DNA of 64,000 nucleotides from Pontivivens sp032464575 (GCA_032464575.1 JAWDKM010000007.1:248001-312000); one strand, 5' to 3'. Shown: positions 7,867 to 16,374, counted from the first letter of the stretch. Notes: generated from the letters alone by a model not told the origin. Program-made: numbers and translations.

Positions 7867-8252
7867 GGCGTCTCCTCGAAGTGCTGGCCCGGCACCTCGC
7901 GGGAGGCGCCGCGGAAACTGGCGATCAGGGTATCCCCGGCGCGCACCGCCACGTCGTAGAGGCCGGAGCGGCCGGGACGTGTCACTTCCGTCGCCTCGGC
8001 CACCAGCACATCCCCCGCCCGGCCCGGCGCGTGGTAGGTGATGGTGTTGTGCTGGGCCACGGTCTGCCGGTTGTAGCTGTTGCACGCAAAGGCGAAGGCG
8101 CTGTCGGCGAGCGCGAAGATCACGCCGCCATGGGCCGTGCCGTGCCCGTTGCAGTGATGATCGGCGACGGTCATGCGCAGGGTGGCGCAGCCCGGCCCGG
8201 TCTCGACGATCTCCATGCCGAACCATCTGCTCGCCGCGTCGGCCTGCCACAT
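7863..8252 (-). CDS. paaI: Hydroxyphenylacetyl-CoA thioesterase PaaI
   Basis: PaaI is a hotdog-fold thioesterase that hydrolyses ring-hydroxylated phenylacetyl-CoA dead-end products and so recovers CoA. The core motif HCNGHGTAHGGVIFALADS, with the catalytic Asp in ALADS, and FACNSYNRQTVAQH are diagnostic. The first ATG gives 129 residues but has no ribosome binding site. The frame stays open upstream and encodes ERADRSAAAMW, which matches the N-terminus usual in the family. An ATT at 8297 preceded by GGGAGGA at six bases would give 144 residues. It is the first gene of the minus-strand paa operon. Confidence 0.93.
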   Translation of the reverse strand: MWQADAASRWFGMEIVETGPGCATLRMTVADHHCNGHGTAHGGVIFALADSAFAFACNSYNRQTVAQHNTITYHAPGRAGDVLVAEATEVTRPGRSGLYDVAVRAGDTLIASFRGASREVPGQHFEETP

Positions 8253-8283
8253 GGCCGCGGCCGAGCGATCCGCCCGCTCCTGA

Positions 8284-8325
8284 TCTGTTACAGAAATCGC
8301 GCGTCCTCCCGATTTTTGTTGCAGA
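8284..8325. promoter_or_regulatory. Operator-like sites in the paaI-paaZ divergent region
   Basis: The perfect palindrome TCTGTTACAGA occupies 8284-8294, and a variant TGTTGCAGA is at 8317-8325. The first matches the core of the paired sites before paaA. They lie between the divergent paaI and paaZ genes and are well placed to let one regulator, probably PaaX, control both directions. The palindrome overlaps the first codons of an extended paaI reading frame. Confidence 0.6.
8304..8310 (-). promoter_or_regulatory. Shine-Dalgarno pointing to an ATT start of paaI
   Basis: On the minus strand GGGAGGA is followed after six bases by ATT (8297-8295), in frame with paaI. No ATG, GTG or TTG lies in frame between this site and the ATG at 8252, which itself has no such site. 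This is the basis for suspecting a rare ATT start. Confidence 0.45.
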
Positions 8326-8371
8326 TACTCTGGGGGCCGGGTGAACCTCGCGTCAACAGGGAGGTTCGCCG

Positions 8372-10381
8372 ATGCTCGACGTGATGAGTTTCGCCGCCGG
8401 TCAGTGGGTCGCGCCAGACGACTCCGCCCGGCTGATCGAGAGCGCCGTGACCGGGGAGCCGGTGGCGCGCGCCGGGGGGCCGCTGGATACCGAAGCCATG
8501 CTGCGGCACGCGGCGGTCGGCGGGGCCGCGCTGCGCGAGATGGGGTTCCACGACCGCGCCAGGATGCTCAAGGCGCTGGCACTGTATCTCAAGGAGCGGG
8601 CCGAGGAGCTCCACCAGCTCAGCTACATGACCGGCGCCACCCGCAAGGACGGGCAGATCGACATCGAGGGCGGGATCACGACGATGCTGGTCATCGCTTC
8701 CAAGGGTCGGCGGGAGATGCCGGACGCGAAGGTGATGCTCGACGGCGCGCCGGAGATGCTGTCGCGGCAGGGCACCTTCCGCGGGCAGCATATCTGGGTG
8801 CCGCGCACGGGCGTGGCGGTGCATATCAACGCCTTCAACTTCCCGGTCTGGGGAATGCTGGAGAAGCTGGCACCGACGCTGCTCGCCGGGATGCCCGCGA
8901 TCGTGAAACCCGCGACGGCGACGAGCTACGTCACCCATGCCGCGATGCGGATGATGGTCGACAGCGGGGTGCTGCCCGAAGGTGCCGTGCAGATGATCGC
9001 GGGCGGGACGGGCGATCTGCTCGACCGGCTGGGGGCGCAGGACGTGGTGAGCTTCACCGGTTCGGCGGAGACGGCACTGAAGTTGCAAGGGCCGCTCGTG
9101 CGCCGCGGCGTGCGCTTCATCGCGGAGCAGGACAGCCTGAACGCCTCGCTCTTGGGGCCGGATGCGGGGCCGGGGAGCCCGGAATGGGACATCTTCGTGC
9201 GCGAAGTGCGGCGGGAGATCACCGCGAAGGCGGGCCAGAAATGCACTGCGATCCGCCGGATCATGGTGCTGGAGGCGCGGGTCGCGGACGTGATCGGCGC
9301 GCTGGAGTCCGCCTTGCAGGTGCGCATCGGCGCGCCCGATCTGGAGGCGACGCAGATGGGCGCGCTGGTATCCCGCGTCCAGCGGACGGATGTGCTGGAA
9401 AAGGCGGCGGCCATCGGGCAGCACGCGGGCCGGGTCCTCGGCGATCCGGAGCAGTTCGAGGTGGAGGGGGCGGATGCGCGGCGCGGCGCCTTCCTGCCGC
9501 CGATGCTCTATCACGCGGTGGACCCCGACGCCTCGACCGTGATCCATGAGACGGAGGCGTTCGGGCCGGTGTCGACCGTCATGGGCTACCGCGATCTGGG
9601 CCATGCGGTGGAGCTGATGAACCGCGGGGGCGGGGCGCTGGTGGCCTCGCTCATCACCCACGACCCGGAGGTGGCGATGGAGGTCGCACTCGGCATCGCG
9701 CCGTGGCACGGGCGGATCTACGTCAACGACCGGTGCAGCGCGAAGGAGGCGACGGGCCACGGCTCACCCCTGCCGCACATGGTGCATGGCGGGCCGGGGC
9801 GCGCGGGCGGGGGCGAGGAGCTCGGCGGCATCCGCGGCGCGCTTCACTACATGCAGCGCGTGGGGGTGCAGGGCAGCCCCGACATGCTGTCGGCCATCGC
9901 GGGCACCTGGATGGAGGGCGCCGCGGAGAGCCCGGCGCCCGATCACCCCTTCCAGCGCCGCTTCGGCGCGCTGGAAGTGGGCGAGACGCTGTACACGCCG
10001 TCCCGCGAGGTGACGCTGGAGGATATCGAGCACTTCGCGAAATTCACCGGCGACACGTTCTACGCGCATATGGACGAGGAGGCGGCGGCCGCGAACCCGT
10101 TCTTTCCGGGGCGGGTGGCGCACGGCTACCTGCTCCTGAGCTTCGCCGCGGGGCTCTTCGTGCAGCCCGATCCGGGGCCGGTGCTGGCGAATACCGGGCT
10201 CGACGGATTGCGGTTCCTCAAGCCGGTCTCGCCGGGGGACCGCATTTCGGTACGGCTGACGGTGCTGAAGAAGACCCGTCGGACGGAGGAGTACGGCGAG
10301 GTTCGCTGGTCCGTGGGGCTGAGCAATCAGGACGGCGAGCCGGTGGCGGAGTACGAGCTGCTGACGATGGTGGCGTATTGA
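8372..10381 (+). CDS. paaZ: Bifunctional oxepin-CoA hydrolase / semialdehyde dehydrogenase PaaZ
   Basis: PaaZ opens the oxepin-CoA ring and oxidises the resulting aldehyde to 3-oxo-5,6-dehydrosuberyl-CoA. The 669-residue protein joins an aldehyde dehydrogenase domain (about 1-525) to a MaoC-type hydratase domain (about 530-669). The dehydrogenase pair Glu252 (FIAEQD) and Cys291 (GQKCTAI) is 39 residues apart, as in E. coli PaaZ. Asp561 and His566 in GDTFYAH fall on the same numbers as the E. coli hydratase residues. GGGAGG precedes the ATG. The gene is divergent from the paaI operon and shares its control region. A run of palindromes follows it. Confidence 0.97.
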   Translation: MLDVMSFAAGQWVAPDDSARLIESAVTGEPVARAGGPLDTEAMLRHAAVGGAALREMGFHDRARMLKALALYLKERAEELHQLSYMTGATRKDGQIDIEGGITTMLVIASKGRREMPDAKVMLDGAPEMLSRQGTFRGQHIWVPRTGVAVHINAFNFPVWGMLEKLAPTLLAGMPAIVKPATATSYVTHAAMRMMVDSGVLPEGAVQMIAGGTGDLLDRLGAQDVVSFTGSAETALKLQGPLVRRGVRFIAEQDSLNASLLGPDAGPGSPEWDIFVREVRREITAKAGQKCTAIRRIMVLEARVADVIGALESALQVRIGAPDLEATQMGALVSRVQRTDVLEKAAAIGQHAGRVLGDPEQFEVEGADARRGAFLPPMLYHAVDPDASTVIHETEAFGPVSTVMGYRDLGHAVELMNRGGGALVASLITHDPEVAMEVALGIAPWHGRIYVNDRCSAKEATGHGSPLPHMVHGGPGRAGGGEELGGIRGALHYMQRVGVQGSPDMLSAIAGTWMEGAAESPAPDHPFQRRFGALEVGETLYTPSREVTLEDIEHFAKFTGDTFYAHMDEEAAAANPFFPGRVAHGYLLLSFAAGLFVQPDPGPVLANTGLDGLRFLKPVSPGDRISVRLTVLKKTRRTEEYGEVRWSVGLSNQDGEPVAEYELLTMVAY

Positions 10382-10404
10382 GGGGTCTCGGGGGGCGCAT
10401 TCGC

Positions 10405-10473
10405 CGTCATGGTCGGGCTCGACCCGGCCATCTTCTGAGGCGGGAGATCCTCGGGTCGGAGCCCGAGGATGAC
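10405..10473. repeat. Double-hairpin intergenic repeat after paaZ
   Basis: The element begins with CGTCAT and ends with ATGACG and holds two hairpins. One is ATGGTCGGG/CCCGGCCAT (10409-10431, one mismatch). The other is ATCCTCGGG/CCCGAGGAT (10447-10470, perfect 9-bp arms, six-base loop). This layout is like palindromic intergenic repeats widespread in alphaproteobacteria. It may serve as the transcription end of paaZ. Confidence 0.6.
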
Positions 10474-10733
10474 GCCCCCTTGCGAGAGTGAAGCGAAGAA
10501 CGGGGCGGCGCACTCGACCCGAGGGTGGGCGCAGTCGTGACCGCCCTGGGGGGTAAGGCCCATCTCGGAAACGCTCCGGCGGAGCGGTTCAGGGCTGAAC
10601 GAGCGAAGCCCTGGAACGGGTCGGGCGCGGCGCGGGCTGCAGCCCGCGCGGGACAGCTGAACGGTGGGCGAGATAGCAGGGGCTGATTGCGCGCACTACC
10701 TTTGTCACCGGAACACATGCGGGAGGCAAAGCC
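10474..10733. repeat. Palindrome-rich spacer upstream of the SDR gene
   Basis: No gene is visible. Three palindromes stand in a row: CGCTCCGGCGGAGCG near 10575, an imperfect TTCAGGGCT/AGCCCTGGAA pair at about 10587-10615, and a perfect 20-base palindrome GCGCGGGCTGCAGCCCGCGC at 10630-10649. The first motif recurs as CGCTCCGGCGGAG at about 12051, exactly where a broken hslU fragment ends. The last 80 bases, with lower GC, should carry the promoter of the next gene. Confidence 0.5.
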
Positions 10734-11375
<642 letters not shown>

Positions 11376-11718
11376 ATGATGACGAGACCAGCGTAGCCAG
11401 CGTCCGATTCCGCATCGGAAACAGATTGATTCCCATTCATTTTCGGGTTTCAGAATCAGTGGATCGGAGTCAACGCTAATCGCGTTAGCTTTGGATCGCA
11501 GGATTCAAAAGGCAGGCGCCAGAAAGTTAATTCTTTCTGGCGCCTATCTTTTTCAACCGACGGTTGTATTGGCCTTTTTTGAGCCACCAAGATGTACGAA
11601 TATCAACAAGATCTTGCGTGCCCTCCCGAATCAGTGCACTTTTATTGTGGGCTGCGATCCAAAGCTAACAACTCGGCGCAGCCCGTAGTCGAAATGGCAA
11701 AGTGTAAAGGAAGCAGCC
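11376..11718. other. Lower-GC spacer with a strong hairpin, no gene recognised
   Basis: About 340 bases separate the SDR and a 61-codon gene. Apart from the hairpin listed at 11514-11545, there is a small GCTAA/TTAGC palindrome at 11474-11488. No ORF here shows codon use like the neighbours. Composition is clearly richer in A/T than the flanking core genes. With the next small gene it looks like an inserted segment. Confidence 0.5.
11514..11545 (+). terminator. Rho-independent terminator
   Basis: A perfect 13-bp stem (AGGCGCCAGAAAG at 11514-11526 with its complement at 11533-11545) encloses the six-base loop TTAATT. ATCTTTTTC follows. It probably ends transcription from the SDR side. Confidence 0.85.
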
Positions 11719-11904
11719 ATGTATTACGGCAGCAAGTCGAGCGTTCCGCTCGGCACGACTGCGACGACTGGTCAGAAATGCCCAGAAAGCGGTGTATGGA
11801 AAGTGGTCGGAACACCATCCACTACAGCGCCGATCGCCAAGGATAACGTCATGCCGCCATACAGCGGCAAGGCGGTGACTTGGAAGTTGGTGCAATACGC
11901 CTGA
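11719..11904 (+). CDS. Small conserved-looking protein of unknown function
   Basis: A 61-residue protein with no signal peptide or membrane segment. It has one cysteine in TGQKCPESGVW and a C-terminal block MPPYSGKAVTWKLVQYA, and looks like a compact beta-rich domain. AAGGAAG precedes the ATG by a few bases, which supports translation. It is framed by a strong terminator upstream and a GNRA-loop hairpin directly downstream, so it forms its own transcription unit in lower-GC DNA. I do not recognise the family. Confidence 0.65.
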   Translation: MYYGSKSSVPLGTTATTGQKCPESGVWKVVGTPSTTAPIAKDNVMPPYSGKAVTWKLVQYA

Positions 11905-11914
11905 AAATGCGACT

Positions 11915-11940
11915 TGCGAGGGCGGGCAACCGCCCTCGCA
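11915..11940 (+). terminator. Terminator hairpin after the 61-aa gene
   Basis: Perfect 11-bp arms TGCGAGGGCGG and complement enclose the tetraloop GCAA. Only TTC follows instead of a T-run, so termination strength is uncertain. The hslU fragment begins two bases beyond it. Confidence 0.65.
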
Positions 11941-11941
11941 T

Positions 11942-12046
11942 TCACAACACGTAGCGACTGAGGTCGGTGGAGCGGCTGAGTTCGCCGAGGTATTTCTCCA
12001 CGAAATCCGCGTCGACCTGCATCGTCTCGCCGGCGCGGGCGGTCTC
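11942..12046 (-). pseudogene. 3' fragment of a second hslU
   Basis: The minus strand encodes AGETMQVDADFVEKYLGEL, then SRSTDLSRYVL and a stop. This is nearly identical to the C-terminus of the intact HslU at 18508. By eye the two DNAs differ at about nine of 98 bases. Most changes are silent, with two substitutions (Val to Met, and His to Tyr before LGEL). Similarity fades near the palindrome CGCTCCGGCGGAG at about 12051. There is no start and no ATPase domain, so it is a remnant. The silent pattern suggests descent from a functional, diverged hslU rather than a recent copy. Confidence 0.8.
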
Positions 12047-12105
12047 GGACGCGCTCCGGCGGAGTGTTTCGGATCGGAGCGGATGACGCGCCCCGGGGAT
12101 ATGCC

Positions 12106-13230
12106 TCACGCTTCGGCGTTGGCTTCCGCGCGGCTCTTGCCGGTGGCGCCCTGTGCCAGCGTTGCGGCCATGAAGCCGTCGAGGTCGCCGTCGAGCACGC
12201 CTTGCGTGTCCGAGGTCTCCACGCCCGTCCGCAGGTCCTTCACCATCTGGTAGGGCTGCAGGACGTAGGAGCGGATCTGGTTGCCCCAGCCCGCATCGCC
12301 CTTGGCCTCGTGCGCCTCGGTGATCGCGGCATTCCGCTTGTCGAGCTCCATCTGGTAGAGCCGCGACTTCAGCGCCTTCATCGCGATGTCGCGGTTCTGG
12401 TGCTGCGACTTCTCGGAGCTCGTCACCACGATGTTCGTGGGGATGTGCGTGATCCGAACGGCGGAGTCGGTGGTGTTGACGTGCTGACCGCCGGCGCCCG
12501 AGGAACGGTAGGTGTCGATGCGGATGTCCGACGGGTTCACCTCGATCTCGATATCGTCGTCCACGACCGGATAGACCCAGACCGAGCTGAAGGAGGTGTG
12601 CCGCCGCGCAGCGCTGTCATAGGGGGAGATGCGCACGAGGCGGTGTACGCCGCTTTCGCCCTTCAGCCAGCCATAGGCGTTCTCGCCCGAAATCTTGTAG
12701 GCGGCGGACTTGATGCCCGCCTCCTCGCCCGCGCTCTCGGACTGCAGCTCGACCTTGTAGCCGTGCTGCTCGGCCCAGCGGACATACATGCGCGCGAGCA
12801 TCGCGGCCCAGTCGCAGCTCTCGGTGCCGCCGGCACCCGCGTTGATCTCCAGGAAGGTGTCGTTGCCGTCGGCCTCGCCGTCGAGCAGGGCCTCCAGTTC
12901 CTTCTGCGCGGCGCGGTCCTTGAGGTCGCGGATCGCGCCCTCGGCCTCGGCCACCACATCCGCATCTTCCTCGGCCTCGCCCATCTCGATCAGCTCGATA
13001 TTGTCGGAGAGGTCCTGCTTCAGTCCCGCATGGGTGTCGATGGCGTCCGACAGCGTCTGGCGTTCGCGCATCAGCTTCTGCGCGCGGGCGGGATCGTTCC
13101 ACAGCTCCGGATCCTCGCTCATCGCGTTCAGTTCCTCGAGCCGGAATGCCGCCGTCTCGCCCAGGCGCTGTTCGAGCAGCGACAGGCTCTTCTCGATATC
13201 GGTGACGATGTTGGCGATTTCGGCGCGCAT
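12106..13230 (-). CDS. prfB: Peptide chain release factor 2
   Basis: RF2 releases finished peptides at UGA and UAA. The 374-residue protein has the coiled N-terminal domain, the catalytic GGQ in SSGAGGQHVNTTDSAVRITH and the codon-reading loop in RISPYDSAARRHTSF. This loop reads SPY where E. coli has SPF, a variant I recall from alphaproteobacteria. The frame runs through from the ATG without the in-frame UGA and +1 shift seen in many bacteria, so that autoregulation is absent. It is followed by the hslU fragment. Confidence 0.96.
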   Translation of the reverse strand: MRAEIANIVTDIEKSLSLLEQRLGETAAFRLEELNAMSEDPELWNDPARAQKLMRERQTLSDAIDTHAGLKQDLSDNIELIEMGEAEEDADVVAEAEGAIRDLKDRAAQKELEALLDGEADGNDTFLEINAGAGGTESCDWAAMLARMYVRWAEQHGYKVELQSESAGEEAGIKSAAYKISGENAYGWLKGESGVHRLVRISPYDSAARRHTSFSSVWVYPVVDDDIEIEVNPSDIRIDTYRSSGAGGQHVNTTDSAVRITHIPTNIVVTSSEKSQHQNRDIAMKALKSRLYQMELDKRNAAITEAHEAKGDAGWGNQIRSYVLQPYQMVKDLRTGVETSDTQGVLDGDLDGFMAATLAQGATGKSRAEANAEA

Positions 13231-13318
13231 GGTCGTGGGATCCCGGGGCTGCTTGAGTGACGGTTAGATAACGATCCGACCGAGGGAGGTCAAAGGGGCG
13301 GGGCAGGTGCCCGCAAAG

Positions 13319-13346
13319 CAAAAGCCCGGCCACGACGGGCCGGGCT
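13319..13346 (-). terminator. Terminator of the bactofilin operon
   Basis: Nine-bp arms AGCCCGGCC (13323-13331) and GGCCGGGCT (13338-13346) pair perfectly. Read on the minus strand, TTTTGCTTT follows. It lies just beyond the bactofilin stop. Confidence 0.8.
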
Positions 13347-13368
13347 CGATACTCGGATCTGCGGCGCG

Positions 13369-13869
13369 TCAGACCGAAGCGGCCTCCTTCTTCGCCGGGG
13401 CGGCACTGCCCTGGGAGAGCGGGTCGTCCGAGCGCTGGACGGAGCCCTCGAAATGCGCGCCGCTCTCGATGGCGATGGTCTTGTGGATGATGTCGCCCTC
13501 GACGCGGGCGGTGGAGGTGAGGCGGACCTTCAGGCCGCGCACCCGGCCCACCACGCGGCCATTCACGACCAGGTCGTCGGCGATCACCTCGCCCTTGACC
13601 GTCGCGCCTTCGCCGACGGTCAGCAGATGGGCGCGGATGTCGCCCTCGACATGGCCCTCGATCTGAATGTCGCCCGACGTCTCGACATTGCCCTTGATGT
13701 TGAGATCGGAGGAGAGGACGGACGGCGCGGCCTTCGGCTTGGGAGCGGCGGGCGCCGGGCTGCCGGTCGGCGGCGTCTTCGGTGCGGCGGATCCGGACGC
13801 TGCGGGAGCGGCCTTCTCGTCCGCCTTCGGCGTCTCGATCGGGTCGTTGATCTTGCTTTTAGAGAACAT
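13369..13869 (-). CDS. Bactofilin
   Basis: Bactofilins form non-polar cytoskeletal filaments and place cell-wall enzymes. The 166-residue protein has an N-terminal Pro/Ala/Lys-rich tail (1-50) and then the DUF583 beta-helix, with the repeated VEGDI/IRAHLLTVGEGATVKGEV and VVNGRVVGRVRG patterns, followed by a short unstructured C-terminus. Its start overlaps the end of the M23 peptidase gene by 11 bases. Bactofilin plus LytM/M23 peptidase is a recurring pair that links the scaffold to peptidoglycan remodelling. A terminator follows. Confidence 0.92.
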   Translation of the reverse strand: MFSKSKINDPIETPKADEKAAPAASGSAAPKTPPTGSPAPAAPKPKAAPSVLSSDLNIKGNVETSGDIQIEGHVEGDIRAHLLTVGEGATVKGEVIADDLVVNGRVVGRVRGLKVRLTSTARVEGDIIHKTIAIESGAHFEGSVQRSDDPLSQGSAAPAKKEAASV

Positions 13870-15181
13870 CTTCAGCAGCCTTCAAATAGGTCATCGGGTC
13901 AACGGGCTCACCGCCCAGGCGGATCTCGTAGTGTAGATGGGAGCCGGTGGACCGACCGGTGGAGCCCATGTCCCCGATACGGTCGCCGCGCGTCACTTCA
14001 TCACCCACCGCGACGTGAATCCGATGCAGGTGAGCATAGACGGTTTCGAACCCGAAAGCATGTCTGATCTTGATGACGTTGCCATAGGCGCCCTGCCGGC
14101 CGGCATAGGTCACGGTGCCTTCCGCGGCCGCGGTGATCGCGGTGCCGACGGGTGCCGCGAAGTCGAGCCCCTCGTGCCGGCGCGTGCGGCCGTTGATCGG
14201 GTCGCGGCGGTTGCCAAAGCCGCTCGAGGTGCGGTGCGGACCCGCGACCGGATGGTCGAAGGGCATCCGCTCCATCGCGATCCGGCGCATGTTGAGCTGG
14301 TCGATCTGGCCCAGCAGCAGCATCAGGCGCGCGGCCTGCGGGTTCTGCATGACGAGGTTGGCTTCCTCGTCCTTCGTCATGATCTCCGGACCGCCCTGGC
14401 CGACATAGCTGCCCTGGAGCTGGTCCATCAGCGCGTCGACATCGGTGCCCGCGCGCTGGAAGACGCTGTCGAGCTCGGCGATGCCGCCCTCGACCGCCTG
14501 CTCCAGCCGGTTGAAGACCCGCTCCTGCTGCTGTTCGGCGAGGATCGCGCGCGTCTCGAGCGCGGTCTTCACCTCATCGAACGCGGCCACCTCGGCGGCC
14601 ATCATGTCCCGGTCGGCGGCGGTCCGGCCGAGGTTGTCGAGCAGCAGCGACACGGTGCGCACGAGGTCCTCGGCCTCCATCTCGCGGCCCAGGGCCCGCC
14701 GTTCGAGCGTGGCGAGCCGCTCGGCGCTCTCGGCCAGGTCGGCTTCGCGCGCGGCGAGTTCCTCGGCCCGCGCGTCGAGCGCGGCCCGCATCTCCGCGCC
14801 GGCGCTCTGTGCTTCGGTCGCGGTGCCGGTCAGCGCGATCAGGTCGGCCTGCTGCGCGGCCAGAAGCGCCGTCGCCTGTGCGGCGCGGACCCGCGCCTCC
14901 TCGGCGGCCGCGGCGTAGGCGGCGCGCTCCTCGATCAGTTCGGCGATGCGGCTTTCGTGCATGCCGCGCACGACGGTGGTCGACGACCCGCCCTCGGGTC
15001 CGCTGAGTGCGGCGACCGACAGCGCAGTCGCCGTCAGCGTCCAGCCCGCCAGCAGCACCCCGCCCGCACAGGCCGCGGCCTGCATCAGCGGTGTCAGGCG
15101 CACATGCGCCACGTCGTTTCCAGATTTCAGGTAGACACGTTTCTCCGGCAGCAGCCGGCCCAACAGACCGTGTGATCCCAT
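13859..15181 (-). CDS. M23 (LytM-type) peptidoglycan peptidase
   Basis: The 440-residue protein has a short cytoplasmic N-terminus, one membrane segment at about 32-57, a long alanine/glutamate-rich coiled coil (about 75-270) and a C-terminal M23 domain. The zinc-binding pattern is intact: RRHEGLDFAAP, then AHLHRIHV and SHLHYEI. It should therefore be an active endopeptidase in the periplasm, anchored in the inner membrane. I prefer the ATG at 15181 because a GAGGGG element lies upstream; an in-frame GTG at 15208 would add nine residues. It overlaps the bactofilin gene, which likely recruits it. Confidence 0.9.
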   Translation of the reverse strand: MGSHGLLGRLLPEKRVYLKSGNDVAHVRLTPLMQAAACAGGVLLAGWTLTATALSVAALSGPEGGSSTTVVRGMHESRIAELIEERAAYAAAAEEARVRAAQATALLAAQQADLIALTGTATEAQSAGAEMRAALDARAEELAAREADLAESAERLATLERRALGREMEAEDLVRTVSLLLDNLGRTAADRDMMAAEVAAFDEVKTALETRAILAEQQQERVFNRLEQAVEGGIAELDSVFQRAGTDVDALMDQLQGSYVGQGGPEIMTKDEEANLVMQNPQAARLMLLLGQIDQLNMRRIAMERMPFDHPVAGPHRTSSGFGNRRDPINGRTRRHEGLDFAAPVGTAITAAAEGTVTYAGRQGAYGNVIKIRHAFGFETVYAHLHRIHVAVGDEVTRGDRIGDMGSTGRSTGSHLHYEIRLGGEPVDPMTYLKAAEDVL

Positions 15182-15459
15182 CCCTAGCCCCTCGTTCAGC
15201 CCCGCCACCGCCGGTGTTTTATTGCGATGGCCCGGCCCGCCGCCCTCCCGAATTTCCGCGAGGTCCCCTCGGCTTGCCGTGAATCAGCGCTAGACCACGA
15301 AAAAGGCAGGTTCAACCGTTCAGACCCATTCACGACGCCGTGTAGCACCAAGGATTGCGATCATCGGTGGAACACGACGCAAGATCGGCGGGTTTCTGCC
15401 GACGAAGTTGCGAAACGCGATCTGTCGGCGGGTCGCTAAACTTGCGCGATTCCCGGGTA
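15182..15459. other. Intergenic region upstream of the M23 peptidase gene
   Basis: About 280 bases lie between two minus-strand genes. It should hold the promoter of the M23/bactofilin operon and the end of the DUF455 gene. A short imperfect hairpin (TCGGCGG/CTGCCGA) is near 15390. Nothing else stands out. Confidence 0.4.
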
Positions 15460-16272
15460 TCAGGCGTCGGCGAGGGGCCAGTAGAAGTCGAGGGGCAGGC
15501 CCGCCTCCGCCCGCTTCTCGTCGTTGAAGGGCGGTTTGAGCGGACCGTGGAAGTAGCGCATCACCAGATCGTGGAATGCGTCGCGCGGGTCGCGCTCGTG
15601 CCGGCCGCAAAGGAAGTGGAACCACTTGGAGCCGTAGGCGACGTGTCCGACCTCCTCGGCATAGATGATGCGCAGCGCCTCGACCGTGTCCGCATCTCCC
15701 GCCTTCTCGAAGAGGGCGATCATGCCCGGCGTCACGTCGAGGCCGCGCGCCTCCAGCACCATGGGCACGACGGCGAGGCGTGCTTCGAGGTCGTTCGCGG
15801 TGTCGTCGGCCGCCCGCCACATGCCGGCATGGGCGGCGAGCGCGCCGTAGTGGCTGCCCATCGCCTCCAGCCGGTCGGCGAGCAGGTTGAAGTGCTTCGA
15901 TTCCTCGTCCGCCGCGCGCACCCAGTCGTCGTAGAAGCCCGGGGGCATGGACACGTGGGTGAAGCGCGCGACGATGTCCCAGTGCAGGTCGACGGCGTTG
16001 AGCTCGATATGGGCTATGGCATGCAGGATTGCTACGCGCCCCTCGGGCGTGCCCGGCCTGCGGCGCGGCACCTTCCGGGGGTCGAGCAGTTCCGGCTTTT
16101 CCGGCCGGGCGGGACGGGCGGGCGGAGCGGCGGTGCCCACCGGCATCCGCTCCCCGTCCCAGCGCCGTTGCCACTCCGCCGCGGAGGCGCGCGACAGCGC
16201 CGTCTTTTCCCGCGCATCGGCGGTGCGCAGCACTGCCTCGGCGCATTGGGCGAGGGTGTCGGGGATCAGCAT
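15460..16272 (-). CDS. DUF455 ferritin-like protein
   Basis: This 270-residue cytoplasmic protein matches DUF455, a ferritin-like four-helix family. The likely metal-ligand helices are visible as AIAHIELNAVDLHWD, RAADEESKHFNLLADRLE and IYAEEVGHVAYGSKWFHF, each with Glu/His pairs. Some relatives are annotated as tRNA- or membrane-linked oxidases, but the reaction here is unknown. It runs in the same direction as the flanking bcp gene about 130 bases upstream, beyond a terminator, and so is probably transcribed separately. Confidence 0.85.
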   Translation of the reverse strand: MLIPDTLAQCAEAVLRTADAREKTALSRASAAEWQRRWDGERMPVGTAAPPARPARPEKPELLDPRKVPRRRPGTPEGRVAILHAIAHIELNAVDLHWDIVARFTHVSMPPGFYDDWVRAADEESKHFNLLADRLEAMGSHYGALAAHAGMWRAADDTANDLEARLAVVPMVLEARGLDVTPGMIALFEKAGDADTVEALRIIYAEEVGHVAYGSKWFHFLCGRHERDPRDAFHDLVMRYFHGPLKPPFNDEKRAEAGLPLDFYWPLADA

Positions 16273-16346
16273 GGCGGGCCTCCGCGAACGTCAACGCGCC
16301 CGCTTATGGCCCTGCGGGCCTCGAACCGCAACGCGCGTGGCGCCCT

Positions 16347-16367
16347 TTCATCTTTCCCCAAATACGC
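16347..16367. repeat. Dispersed 21-base motif, copy 2
   Basis: TTCATCTTTCCCCAAATACGC differs in one base from the copy at 6546-6566. Here it lies directly after the bcp terminator hairpin on the minus strand, so it is clearly intergenic. Confidence 0.55.
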
Positions 16368-16374
16368 CGGGGGA

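Noticed and set aside
10575..10649. Possible riboswitch or small RNA before the SDR gene
   Set aside because: The hairpins do not match a known riboswitch layout that I can recognise and recur elsewhere in the window as repeat words.
12106..13230. Possible programmed frameshift in prfB
   Set aside because: The RF2 frame is continuous from the ATG and contains no early in-frame UGA.
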